Made by a program: the position numbers and the translations under genes. A stretch of 64,000 nucleotides of DNA from UBA5336 sp038522375 (GTDB taxonomy: Bacteria; Pseudomonadota; Alphaproteobacteria; Caulobacterales; Hyphomonadaceae), in NCBI GenBank assembly GCA_038522375.1, contig JBCBKE010000004.1:1-64000 (forward strand), read 5' to 3'. The notes beneath the pieces were generated by a model that ran no database searches, was not told the origin of the DNA, and saw only the letters and a program-made list of their open reading frames with translations. Position 1 is the first letter of the stretch. Each line of letters opens with the position of its first letter. Below are positions 43,967-52,832 of this stretch, in pieces.

Positions 43967-45271
43967 TTACCGCTCCCGGATGGTGACGAAGTCCCGTTGC
44001 CCTGCACCCGTATAAAGCTGTCGGGGCCTGCCAATCCGCTGGTTCGGATCTTCGATCATTTCGTTGAGTTGTGCGACCCAGCCCACCGTTCGAGCCATGG
44101 CAAAGAGCACGGTAAACATGTTCGTCGGGAAGCCGAGCGCGTCCATTGCGATACCGGAGTAGAAATCCACGTTGGGGTAGAGTTTCTTGTCGACGAAATA
44201 GGAGTCCTCCAGCGCGATCCGTTCCAATTCCTTCGCAACCTGCAAGATCGGGCTTTGGGCCACGTCCAGCTCTGCCATCAGTTCATGGACGGTGCTTTGC
44301 ATGACGCGGGCGCGGGGATCGTAATTCTTGTAGACCCTGTGGCCAAAGCCCATGAGGCGGAACGGGTCGTCCTTGTCCTTCGCCCGGGCAATGAACTCTG
44401 GAATGCGGTCCACGGTCCCGATCTCGCGCAGCATGTTGAGGCAGGCTTCGTTGGCGCCGCCATGGGCTGGCCCCCAGAGGCACGCAATGCCAGCGGCAAC
44501 GGCGGCGTAGGGATGTGCGCCTGATGAGCCGGCCAATCGAACCGTGGAGGTCGAGGCGTTCTGCTCGTGGTCGGCCTGCAGGATCAAGAGCCGGTCCATG
44601 GCCTTCGAGAATGTGGGGGAGACGCGGTAGTCTTCGGCGGGCACCGAAAAGCACATGCGCAGGAAGTTCTCCGCATAGCCCAGCTCGTTGCGTGGATGCA
44701 CGAAGGGTTGGCCGATATTGTATTTGTAGATCCGCGCCGCGATGGTGGGCATTTTCGCGATCAGGCGAATGGACGCGAGGCGCCGCTCCTCCGGGTCTGC
44801 GCTGTCCATGGCGCTGGGATAGAACGATGCGATGCCGCCGACGATGCCAGTGAACATGGCCATGGGATGACTGTCGCGCCGGAACCCGTCATAAAACCGG
44901 TCCATCTGCGTATGCAGCATTGTGTGCTGGGTCACCTCATTGGCGAAGGCCCGGAATTCGCTTTGCGTCGGCAATTCACCGTAAAGCAGGAGGAAGCAGA
45001 CCTCCAGGAAGCCCGACTGGCTGGCCAGTTGCTCAATGGGATAGCCGCGGTGGAGCAGTCGCCCCTCATCGCCGTCGATGAAGGTGATCTGGCTCTCGCA
45101 ACTGGCCGTCGAGGTGAACCCCGGATCAATCGTGAAATGGCCCGACTGGGCGTACAGTTTGCGAACATCAATGACATCAGGGCCTTCTGTGCCGGACAGG
45201 ACGGGCAGTTCGACAGTCTGGCCACCAACGTCCAGTTTTGCCGTGCCCTTATTGACCATTTTGCTTTCCAT
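43967..45271 (-). CDS. gltA: Citrate synthase (type II)
   Basis: GltA (434 residues) condenses oxaloacetate and acetyl-CoA in the TCA cycle. The length and N-terminal beta domain (KLDVGGQTVELPVLSGTEGPDVIDV) are those of the hexameric gram-negative type. Catalytic regions are visible: HEQNASTSTVRLAGSSGAHPYAAVAAGIACLWGPAHGGANEACL in the middle, read here in parts, then GFGHRVYKNYDPRA and DFYSGIAMDALGFPTNMFTVLFA. The ATG has GAGGG about ten bases upstream. It lies 19 bases downstream of gltX on the same strand. Confidence 0.97.
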   Translation of the reverse strand: MESKMVNKGTAKLDVGGQTVELPVLSGTEGPDVIDVRKLYAQSGHFTIDPGFTSTASCESQITFIDGDEGRLLHRGYPIEQLASQSGFLEVCFLLLYGELPTQSEFRAFANEVTQHTMLHTQMDRFYDGFRRDSHPMAMFTGIVGGIASFYPSAMDSADPEERRLASIRLIAKMPTIAARIYKYNIGQPFVHPRNELGYAENFLRMCFSVPAEDYRVSPTFSKAMDRLLILQADHEQNASTSTVRLAGSSGAHPYAAVAAGIACLWGPAHGGANEACLNMLREIGTVDRIPEFIARAKDKDDPFRLMGFGHRVYKNYDPRARVMQSTVHELMAELDVAQSPILQVAKELERIALEDSYFVDKKLYPNVDFYSGIAMDALGFPTNMFTVLFAMARTVGWVAQLNEMIEDPNQRIGRPRQLYTGAGQRDFVTIRER

Positions 45272-45290
45272 GCCGGTTCAGCCCTCTAAG

Positions 45291-46775
45291 CTACGTTTTG
45301 TTTTCGGCCGCCTTGTCGGCTGCCAGTTGTTCATCCAAGCGCGACAGCACTTCATCTTTTCCGAGCCAATCAAGCACCAGATTGAGATCAGGTGCCGGGT
45401 TTCCGCCGGTAACGGCAGCGCGAAGAGCGGGGCCTACAGCACCCATCGTTATTCCTTGTGCGGCGCAGTAATCTTCAATTGATTGACTGATCTGGCCTGC
45501 GTCGAACGGCTCGGTTTCTGCCAACAATGTACGCATCGCCGCGAGATGGCGCAAGCCGTCACCCTTGAGGGCCTTGCGCGCCTTCTTGTTGAGGCTGAAC
45601 GGCCTGGACTGTGTAATGAAATCAAACGCCTCAGCGAGTGCAGGAAGGGTCGCACCGCGGTCTTTCATCTGCGGAAGCGACCGCCTGATCGCCATGAGTT
45701 GATCATCTGTGAGGGGCGTTTCGGTTTCCCAAAACCCGCGCAGGAGCGCTAGCAGCCGGTCGTCTTCGCAGCTGCGCAAGAACTGAGCGTTCACAGCGTC
45801 GAGTTTTTCGAGGTCAAGGCGCGCAGGCGCCTTGTTGATCCCGTCAAGCGAGAAGGCCGCCATCGCCTCCTTGTCAGTGAAGATCTCCTTGTCGCCCTGA
45901 CTCCAGCCGAGCCGTAGAAGGTAGGCGCGCATGGCTTCGGGCAGGTAGCCCATATCGCGATAGGCCAGTGTCGAAAGGGCTCCATGGCGTTTCGAAAGTT
46001 TCGCCCCATCCTGCCCGTGGATCATCGGAACATGGGCATAAAGGGGTACTGGCCATCCCATACCCTCGATCACCGGCCGCTGGCGGAATGCGTTCCTGAG
46101 ATGGTCATCTCCGCGAACAACGTGGGTTATCCCCATATCGTGGTCATCCACAACGACGGCCAGCATGTAGGTCGGGCTGCCATCGGCGCGCAGCAGGATC
46201 AGGTCGTCGAGTTCGCTGGACTGAATTTCAATCCGCCCCTGGACCGCATCGTCAAGAACCTGTGTCCCCTTATCGGGCGCGCGCAGCCGGACTGTATAAG
46301 GGGCGTCTGGCGAAGGCGGCGGTGACCCGTCCCGCCAGGGCGAGCGGAACGGCGCAAGCAAGCCATCAGCTTCGGCCCGGAGGCCCGCGCGCGCGGCGTC
46401 AGACAGGCCCTCATCCTTCGCGGCGGCCCGCTTGGCTTCGCCAGCGTCCCGTCGCGCCTGGAGGTCCTCCGGCGTTGCGTAGCATCTGAACGCTGCGCCT
46501 TTTTCGATCAACGTATGGGCGACCTCGACATGCCGGTCTGCCCGTTCAGACTGGAACACCGGAGGGTCGTCCGGGTCGAGGCCGAGCCATGCCATGGCTT
46601 CCAGAATGGCTTCCGTTGCTTCCGGCGTCGAGCGAGCCTTGTCAGTATCTTCGATGCGCAAAAGAAACCGACCGCCATGGTGCCGCGCAAGAAGATAGTT
46701 GAAAAGTGCCGTCCGTGCGCCCCCAATGTGCAGCATGCCCGTCGGCGAGGGCGCAAATCGGGTCGTGACGGTCAT
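45291..46775 (-). CDS. gltX: Glutamate--tRNA ligase
   Basis: GltX (494 residues) charges tRNA-Glu, and in many alphaproteobacteria a GltX also misacylates tRNA-Gln for later amidation. The class I HIGH motif is in FAPSPTGMLHIGGARTALFN at residue 7 onward, and the KMSKS equivalent is KLSKR in DGAKLSKRHGAL. DVVDDHDMGITHVVRGDDHL-type and VPLYAHVPMIHG regions are also present. The ATG giving MTVTTRFAPSPTG was chosen; 20 upstream in-frame codons are open. Its start codon directly abuts the ATG annotated for the divergent comEC gene. Confidence 0.96.
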   Translation of the reverse strand: MTVTTRFAPSPTGMLHIGGARTALFNYLLARHHGGRFLLRIEDTDKARSTPEATEAILEAMAWLGLDPDDPPVFQSERADRHVEVAHTLIEKGAAFRCYATPEDLQARRDAGEAKRAAAKDEGLSDAARAGLRAEADGLLAPFRSPWRDGSPPPSPDAPYTVRLRAPDKGTQVLDDAVQGRIEIQSSELDDLILLRADGSPTYMLAVVVDDHDMGITHVVRGDDHLRNAFRQRPVIEGMGWPVPLYAHVPMIHGQDGAKLSKRHGALSTLAYRDMGYLPEAMRAYLLRLGWSQGDKEIFTDKEAMAAFSLDGINKAPARLDLEKLDAVNAQFLRSCEDDRLLALLRGFWETETPLTDDQLMAIRRSLPQMKDRGATLPALAEAFDFITQSRPFSLNKKARKALKGDGLRHLAAMRTLLAETEPFDAGQISQSIEDYCAAQGITMGAVGPALRAAVTGGNPAPDLNLVLDWLGKDEVLSRLDEQLAADKAAENKT

Positions 46776-48869
46776 ATGGACACCTCTGTCAATCCTGTTG
46801 GGCGCGAACGCGCAGTGAATGGCCGCGTTGAACACGGCGCTGCCGGCGCTGGCAAGAGCGCGGGCGATAGGGCTATCGGCGGCGGGGCAAATCGTACGCG
46901 GGCCGTCTTGGAGTGGTCATCGGCAAGTCCCGTCCTCCTGGCCCTGGGTTTTGCCGCCGGCGCTTACGTCTACTTCGCCCTTCCGATGGAGCCATCCTGG
47001 GCCCTTGTCCTGGGCGCTGTGGCGGTCTTTACCGCCACGCTCCCGATTGTGCGGCGCTTGCCAGCGATCTGGCCAATGACGCTTGCAGGTGTGGCCGTTG
47101 CCATGTCCGTAGGCACGCTTCACGCCAAGGGCGTTGCGCTCAGAACCGACACCGTCACCGTGTCGGGCGAGGTCGGACCCATGCAACTCGAGGGCTGGCT
47201 TCGGCAAGTGGAAGGCGGACGCAACGGGCCGCGGCTCCGGATCCAGGTGCATGCGATCCAGGGCATGGATGCCAGCCAGATCCCGTCACGGGTCCGGGTC
47301 ACCCATCCGCTTTCGCTCAATGTTGCGCCGGGCCGGTTCGTCCGTTGCCGCGTTGTGTTGCGCCAACCGCCGGCACCATCGATTGCAGGAGACTATGACT
47401 TCAGGCGCCAGGCGTACTTCGAGGGCCTCGGTGCGGTTGGCTATGTCCAGGGGCGTTGCCGGGGTGGAGCTCTCGGTGCACCGAACGGATTGGTTTCCCA
47501 GGCAACCTTGTGGATCGATGGCCAGAGGCGACGCCTTGCCGAATACGTGAACCGTGCCGCCGGTGAACGCGCCGGCGGTTTTGCCGCTGCACTGGTCTCC
47601 GGAGACCGCAGTTTCATGGACCAGTCGGACCAGGAAGCGCTCAGGGCGTCCGGGCTTGCGCACCTGCTGGCGATCTCCGGCCTGCACCTCGGCATCGTTT
47701 GCGGTCTGGTCTATCTGATCGTGCGACGCAGCCTGGCAGTGATAGAGCCGCTGGCGGTGCGGCTCCCGGTCCAGAAACCGGCCGCTGCCCTCGCGCTGAC
47801 GGCGGGCCTTGTATACCTGATCCTGTCGGGCGGATCGGTTTCCACCCAGCGCGCCTATGTCATGGCGGCCATCTTCTTTGGCGCGATCCTCTTTGACAGG
47901 CCGGGCTTCAGCATGCGGGCGTTTGCGGTTGCGATGGTGGCCGTGGTTGCGATCGACCCGGTTAGCGTTGTCTCACCTGGCTTCCAGATGTCGTTTGCAG
48001 CCACAGGGGCCCTGATCGCAACCTATGAGGCGTGGAACCGCGCCCGGCGGGCCAAGCTCTCGGTACAGCGGACCCATCCCTTCATCTCCGCGAGCCAATC
48101 GCTGGTGGTCACGTCGGTTGTCGCATCCTTCGCGACGGCGCCCTTTGCGCTCTACCATTTCGACCGGGTGGCGGGCGCCGGCCTGATCGCCAATTTCCTG
48201 GCGATGCCGATCGTATCGGTGGTCACAGCGCCCAGCGCCGCGCTGGCCATGATCCTCGCCCCCTTCGGTCTGGCCGACTGGGGGTTGCGCCTTTTCGGGG
48301 CATCGCTGGAGGCGGTGCTCTGGGTGGCCCACTGGGCGGCCGCCTGGCCGGGGCAGATGCTGTTACCAGACTGGCCCATGCCTGCCTCTGCGCTTGGGCT
48401 CGCGACGGCCGCCATTGGCTGGGCAATGGTCGTTGGCGGTCCTTGGCGTTGGCTCGGGCTCGGCGTTGTCAGTACACTGGCGGGTGTCGCATGGCTTTGG
48501 GGGAAGGGCCCGGACGCTCACTGGGCGCCGAACGGGGATGTCTACCTCGCCAGTTCCAGCGGCGTAATTCGCGTGGCTGTCATCGATGGCGACGGGCTGG
48601 GTCCGCTGCGATATTCCGATCTTGACGTTGGTGCAGTCTGTACAGAGGGCGTGTGCGCCTTTCCTGTCCATCGCGGGATCGCCGAAATCCGATGGATCAG
48701 GGGGGAGCCGGAGCTCTGCCTCCGCAGCAACGATGCCGCCACCGGGGCCTGTGAGACCGCGTTGACGTGGCGCGACGTGCTGAACGGCAGCCCCGCCAGT
48801 TTCAAGGTGGGAGACACATTCAGCGGTCCAGAATGCACACCCCGCCCATGGGCTCCATGCGGGCGCTGA
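46776..48869 (+). CDS. comEC: ComEC/Rec2 family competence protein
   Basis: The product (up to 697 residues) is a polytopic membrane protein related to the DNA-uptake channel ComEC. An N-terminal pair of helices and an OB-like domain (about residues 55-230) come first. The competence core follows with ALVSGDRSFMDQSDQEALRASGLAHLLAISGLHLGIV, here split for reading, and a run of helices with SGGSVSTQRAYVMAAIFF. The C-terminus is a short beta-rich domain with no metallo-beta-lactamase part. The start is uncertain: the ATG used abuts gltX, but GTG codons further in (such as 46815) would leave room for promoters. The call is firm from the core motifs. Confidence 0.88.
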   Translation: MDTSVNPVGRERAVNGRVEHGAAGAGKSAGDRAIGGGANRTRAVLEWSSASPVLLALGFAAGAYVYFALPMEPSWALVLGAVAVFTATLPIVRRLPAIWPMTLAGVAVAMSVGTLHAKGVALRTDTVTVSGEVGPMQLEGWLRQVEGGRNGPRLRIQVHAIQGMDASQIPSRVRVTHPLSLNVAPGRFVRCRVVLRQPPAPSIAGDYDFRRQAYFEGLGAVGYVQGRCRGGALGAPNGLVSQATLWIDGQRRRLAEYVNRAAGERAGGFAAALVSGDRSFMDQSDQEALRASGLAHLLAISGLHLGIVCGLVYLIVRRSLAVIEPLAVRLPVQKPAAALALTAGLVYLILSGGSVSTQRAYVMAAIFFGAILFDRPGFSMRAFAVAMVAVVAIDPVSVVSPGFQMSFAATGALIATYEAWNRARRAKLSVQRTHPFISASQSLVVTSVVASFATAPFALYHFDRVAGAGLIANFLAMPIVSVVTAPSAALAMILAPFGLADWGLRLFGASLEAVLWVAHWAAAWPGQMLLPDWPMPASALGLATAAIGWAMVVGGPWRWLGLGVVSTLAGVAWLWGKGPDAHWAPNGDVYLASSSGVIRVAVIDGDGLGPLRYSDLDVGAVCTEGVCAFPVHRGIAEIRWIRGEPELCLRSNDAATGACETALTWRDVLNGSPASFKVGDTFSGPECTPRPWAPCGR

Positions 48870-48909
48870 GGCTGGGAAAAGCAAGGCCCGGGTTTCGGGA
48901 AACGATGAC

Positions 48910-50511
48910 CTAGAAGAGCGATCCCTGGTCTGACCCTGTTTTTTCGGTGTCGTCCGTGGGGCCCGGGCGTGTCCTGGCCTTCGCCGAAGCGCGTTTCCGT
49001 TTCGGTGCTGGTTTCGGTGTCCCTTGCTGCTGGGGAGCGCGATTGGCGTCGCCTGAGGGCGTCGCTTCCGTCGTTCCGTCTGCGAAGGTCAGGGACAACG
49101 CCTTGGCGGACGATGCAGTCCGCGCACGGCGTAGGAGGGTTCCCGTCTCATCCCTGACCAGGGCAAACCCTCGCGCAAGGGTCGCCTTGTGCGATAGCGT
49201 TTCAAGCAACCGCGATTGACCATTCAGTGCGCGGCGGCGGGTTTCGATCTGGCGGAGATAGGTGGGGGCCAGCCGTTCAGTTGCTTTCAGCAGCGCCTGG
49301 CGTCGGCGAACCAGGTCCTGTTGCGCGGTCTCAGGACGAAGCCTGGAGGCCGACCGTGTGAAACGCAGCCGGTTTGCCGCGGTTGTGTCCGAAAGGGCCT
49401 GGACAAGGTGCCGCCCCGTCGTTTCCAGTCGGTGCCGCCGGGCCGTCAACATCGCTGCAGGATCGGGCCTTTTGGCAGCAAGCCGGTCGAGACGCGCGCG
49501 GAAGCGGTCCACCAGTGCCCGGGTCGCGCGGGGCAGCGTGGCAGTACCGTAGTCGAGGCGCTGGCGCTTTGTCTGCAGAAGGGTTTCTGCGCGGGGCAGG
49601 CGGGCCGCAAGGAGCCGGTCGCGGCTCTGTCCGATGCGGCGTACTAGTCCCTGCCGGAGGCGCTGGCCATAGCCATCGACCTGGACGAGCAACTCGGTGC
49701 GCACGGGGACCGCGATTTCGGCCGCGCCCGTGGGCGTTGGCGCCCGTGCGTCGGCGACGTAGTCGATCAACGTGGTGTCGGTCTCGTGCCCGACCGCTGA
49801 AATCAGCGGAATGGTGCTTTCGAACGCGGCCCGTACAACAGTTTCCTCGTTGAACGGCCAAAGGTCTTCGATCGACCCGCCGCCCCGGCCGACGATCAGC
49901 ACATCGGGGCGCTGTCCCTCTGGCATGGCATTGAAGCCGCGAATACCGGCTTCGACCTGGGGCGCAGCCAGATCTCCCTGCACCAGGGCTGGCCACAGGA
50001 TAACCCGAGCAGGGAACCGGTCTGCGACCCGATGGAGGATATCGCGGATAACCGCCCCGGTGGGGCTGGTCACGACACCAATCACTGTCGGCAAGAACGG
50101 CAGCTTCTTCTTGTGTTTCGCGTCAAACAGGCCCTCGGCGGCGAGTTTTTTCTTGCGCTCCTCCAAAAGCGCCATCAGCGCTCCGACCCCGGCGGGACGC
50201 ATGGTCGAGGCCAGGAGCTGGTAGTTCGAGCGGCCCGCATAAATCGAGAGCTTACCTTCGGCGACGACTTCCAGCCCCTCTTCTGGCCTGAACGGCAGCT
50301 GGTTGACCTGACCCTTCCACATGACCGTGTTCAGAACGGCCTTGTCGTCCTTGATGTCAGCATACATGTGGCCCGACCGGGCGATGGTGACCCGACCGAG
50401 TTCACCGCGCACGCGGACGAAGTCGAAGTTCGTCTCGATGGTCCGGCGCAGCGTATCGGCAAGCTCTGAAACCGTTAGGTCCGGCCGGTTTGTCGGGGCA
50501 GGTGTATCCAT
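48910..50511 (-). CDS. xseA: Exodeoxyribonuclease VII large subunit
   Basis: XseA (533 residues) is the catalytic subunit of exonuclease VII, which degrades single-stranded DNA. The N-terminal OB domain contains ELGRVTIARSGHMYADIKDD and AVLNTVMWKGQ. The catalytic domain shows VIGVVTSPTGAVIRDILHR, LIVGRGGGSIEDLWPFNEE and PLISAVGHETDTTLIDYVAD. A long arginine-rich coiled-coil region spans about residues 270-430. The last 70 residues are low-complexity and basic. It ends 40 bases from comEC, with the two genes convergent. Confidence 0.96.
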   Translation of the reverse strand: MDTPAPTNRPDLTVSELADTLRRTIETNFDFVRVRGELGRVTIARSGHMYADIKDDKAVLNTVMWKGQVNQLPFRPEEGLEVVAEGKLSIYAGRSNYQLLASTMRPAGVGALMALLEERKKKLAAEGLFDAKHKKKLPFLPTVIGVVTSPTGAVIRDILHRVADRFPARVILWPALVQGDLAAPQVEAGIRGFNAMPEGQRPDVLIVGRGGGSIEDLWPFNEETVVRAAFESTIPLISAVGHETDTTLIDYVADARAPTPTGAAEIAVPVRTELLVQVDGYGQRLRQGLVRRIGQSRDRLLAARLPRAETLLQTKRQRLDYGTATLPRATRALVDRFRARLDRLAAKRPDPAAMLTARRHRLETTGRHLVQALSDTTAANRLRFTRSASRLRPETAQQDLVRRRQALLKATERLAPTYLRQIETRRRALNGQSRLLETLSHKATLARGFALVRDETGTLLRRARTASSAKALSLTFADGTTEATPSGDANRAPQQQGTPKPAPKRKRASAKARTRPGPTDDTEKTGSDQGSLF

Positions 50512-50521
50512 GCCGGCAGGC

Positions 50522-51028
50522 CTAAACCCGTTTGGCGAGCTGGGTCACCCCCTTAATGGATGTTCCCGCTGCGATGGCCGAGGAGCGGACCATGGCCCTC
50601 GTCAATCCGTTGGATGCCCGCTCCAACAGGAAGCGACCCTGCCCGAACGCTGTGTTCTCAAAGCGCCAATCGCCGGAAAACAGGCAAAAGTCGCTCTCGA
50701 CCAACCCCTGGTAGCAGATTGCAAAGGAATGGGCGCCCTGGCCTGGGCGGTAGCGCTTTGTGAACATGACCGATGCCCCGGACCGGTCTCCGGTCACGTC
50801 AGCTTCCAGCTCCTCAACGTTCGCAGCCGATAGCGTATTGGGTTCCATGGTCGAGCCGGTCAGCGACCCGCCATCATCGTCGAGCCAGGCGGTAAATGGC
50901 ACCCGTTCACCCAAATCGAGATAGCTGTACCAGCCATTCCAGAGCCCGTTCAGGTCACCGCCCATCGTCCTGGTCCAATGCGATCCCGGGACGACAGACC
51001 ACTCGCCGCCAGGGTTTCTCCTGTACAT
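50522..51028 (-). CDS. Hypothetical protein, 168 residues
   Basis: I do not recognise this family. The predicted product starts with about 21 residues that may not be translated; an inner ATG (50965) begins MGGDLNGLWNGWYSY. The middle alternates strands: WLDDDGGSLTGSTMEPN, ASVMFTKRYRP, HSFAICYQGLVESDFCLFSGDW and FENTAFGQGRFLLERA. This looks like a small beta-barrel or lipocalin-like sheet. No signal peptide is present. It ends ten bases before xseA on the same strand, so it may be the first gene of that unit, and purD diverges 55 bases upstream. The cysteines and tryptophans in the strands argue that it is a real protein and not a chance frame. Confidence 0.65.
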   Translation of the reverse strand: MYRRNPGGEWSVVPGSHWTRTMGGDLNGLWNGWYSYLDLGERVPFTAWLDDDGGSLTGSTMEPNTLSAANVEELEADVTGDRSGASVMFTKRYRPGQGAHSFAICYQGLVESDFCLFSGDWRFENTAFGQGRFLLERASNGLTRAMVRSSAIAAGTSIKGVTQLAKRV

Positions 51029-51083
51029 GCTGGGCGCCGAGCCCGGTCTTGATTATCGGTGCGGTCGGCGCCATCACCTCAGC

Positions 51084-52385
51084 ATGAATATCCTTCTACT
51101 CGGTTCTGGCGGTCGCGAACATGCTCTCGCCTGGAAAATTGCCCAATCGGATCTGGTCGACACGGTCTGGTCGGCCCCCGGCAACCCGGGCATGGACACG
51201 CTGGGACCATGTTTCGATGTTGATCTGGGCGATCTTGCGGCGATCGAACGCCTGACCTTGCAGCTCGACCCGGCTTTGGTGGTGATTGGCCCCGAGGCAC
51301 CCTTGGCGGCCGGGGCGGCGGATCTGCTGCGTGCGCGCGGCTTGGATGTGTTTGGACCCGGTCGCGACGCGGCACGGCTTGAGAGTTCAAAGAGTTTCTC
51401 GAAGGCGTTCATGGCCAGGCACCAGATCCCAACCGCAGCTTACCGGGAGGTCGGGGACATTGACGAGGCGCGGGATGCGCTGGCCGGTTTCAATCCCCCC
51501 TACGTGCTCAAGGCCGATGGTCTGGCCGCTGGCAAGGGTGTTGTGATCGCCGAAACGCTGGCGGATGCGCTCCACGCGGCGGATACGATGCTTTCCGGAC
51601 AGTTCGGCGAGGCGTCCCGGAGACTTGTTATCGAGGAGTTCATGGAGGGCGAGGAGGCGAGCCTGTTCGTGATGACAGACGGGGCCGGCGCCATAGCCTT
51701 GCCTGCTGTCCAGGACCACAAGGCCGTCGGGGAAGGGGATACAGGGCCGAACACCGGCGGCATGGGCGCCTACGCTCCGGCCCACGTGATTACGACCGAT
51801 ATTCTAGACACCATTGTGGATTCCATCATTGTTCCGACACTTGCCGGCATGGAGGCCGATGGCCATCCCTACCAGGGAGTCCTGTACGTCGGCTTGATGA
51901 TCACCGAGGAGGGGCCAAAAGTCGTTGAGTATAATTGCCGGTTTGGTGACCCTGAATGCCAGGTGCTGATGAAGGGGCTGCCCGGGGATATTGTGCCTGC
52001 GCTCCTGACATGCGCCACTGGCGGCGTCGAAGGTATGGTGAGCGCCTTGCGGGAGATGATGGGTGTTGACGCATTCGATCCATCGGCAACCGTTGTGCTC
52101 GCCGCAAAAGGCTATCCTGGCGACTATGAAACCGGCTCGCTTATCAAGGGCCTGGAGGACGCCAATGCCATTGGCGGCGTCACCGTTTTCCATGCTGGCA
52201 CCCAAGTGAACGCCGCCGGTAAACTCGTGGCGTCCGGCGGGCGGGTCCTGGCGGTCACAGCCAGCGGCGACAGCGTCGAACAAGCCCTCGACAAGGCCTA
52301 TGACGGGGTTGACAAGATCGACTGGCCAGAAGGCTTCTGTCGGCGCGACATAGGCTGGCGCGTTCTCGGCAGCGGGCCAGCATGA
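51084..52385 (+). CDS. purD: Phosphoribosylamine--glycine ligase
   Basis: PurD (433 residues) joins phosphoribosylamine and glycine with ATP in purine synthesis. It is an ATP-grasp enzyme: the N-terminal NILLLGSGGREHALAWKIAQS, KADGLAAGKGVVIAET in the ATP-grasp fold, DHKAVGEGDTGPNTGGMGAY, and EYNCRFGDPECQVLM with metal-binding residues are all present. The C-terminal small domain ends near GWRVLGSGPA. The first of 20 open codons upstream is rejected because MNILLLG is the family start. The ACT-domain gene overlaps its stop by four bases. Confidence 0.97.
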   Translation: MNILLLGSGGREHALAWKIAQSDLVDTVWSAPGNPGMDTLGPCFDVDLGDLAAIERLTLQLDPALVVIGPEAPLAAGAADLLRARGLDVFGPGRDAARLESSKSFSKAFMARHQIPTAAYREVGDIDEARDALAGFNPPYVLKADGLAAGKGVVIAETLADALHAADTMLSGQFGEASRRLVIEEFMEGEEASLFVMTDGAGAIALPAVQDHKAVGEGDTGPNTGGMGAYAPAHVITTDILDTIVDSIIVPTLAGMEADGHPYQGVLYVGLMITEEGPKVVEYNCRFGDPECQVLMKGLPGDIVPALLTCATGGVEGMVSALREMMGVDAFDPSATVVLAAKGYPGDYETGSLIKGLEDANAIGGVTVFHAGTQVNAAGKLVASGGRVLAVTASGDSVEQALDKAYDGVDKIDWPEGFCRRDIGWRVLGSGPA

Positions 52386-52750
52386 CCGAACGCGACCTGG
52401 GAACCCTGCTGGCCACGCTTGATGTGCATGTGCACGAGGGTGTTTGGGCCTACGGCAGCGGCGGGGCTTCCCCGGGAGCAGTCTTCACCTTCGTTGAACG
52501 TGAGGGCCCGTGTTTCATTGCACCTGCAACCGCCGATACGCCGGACGAGAACCGGTGGACGTGGCTCGAGCTCACGGTCTACTCCGATCTCAACGCCGTG
52601 GGGTTCCTGGCCCGGGTGGCAGGGGCCCTTGCGAATGCGGGCATACCCTGCAACGCGATCGCCGGGCTCAACCACGACCATATCTTCGTGCCTGCCCGGT
52701 CTGCCGGCGACGCGAAATCCGCGCTTATGGCCCTCGCGAAAACCGCCTGA
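52382..52750 (+). CDS. ACT domain-containing protein (DUF2241/COG3602 type)
   Basis: The 122-residue protein has two ACT-like halves. The first contains YAYGSGG-type turn and AVFTFVEREGPCFIAPA; the second contains WTWLELTVYSDLNAVGFLARVAGALANAGIPCNAIAG, split here, and NHDHIFVPA. This agrees with the COG3602 family, whose function is not well known but which is thought to bind an amino acid or other small ligand. It overlaps purD by four bases (ATGA), suggesting a link to purine synthesis regulation, which is only inference from position. Confidence 0.85.
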   Translation: MTERDLGTLLATLDVHVHEGVWAYGSGGASPGAVFTFVEREGPCFIAPATADTPDENRWTWLELTVYSDLNAVGFLARVAGALANAGIPCNAIAGLNHDHIFVPARSAGDAKSALMALAKTA

Positions 52751-52832
52751 TCCAAACTCTCCCATTGTCCAAGCTGTTCGGCGCGCGCTACAGTTGCGTC
52801 AAAACATCAAGACGATATGCGGGAGGTAAGCC

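Noticed and set aside
46515..46775. 87 in-frame codons upstream of the comEC start
   Set aside because: They are antisense to the start of gltX, whose HIGH motif region is certain, and add no membrane or ComEC feature.
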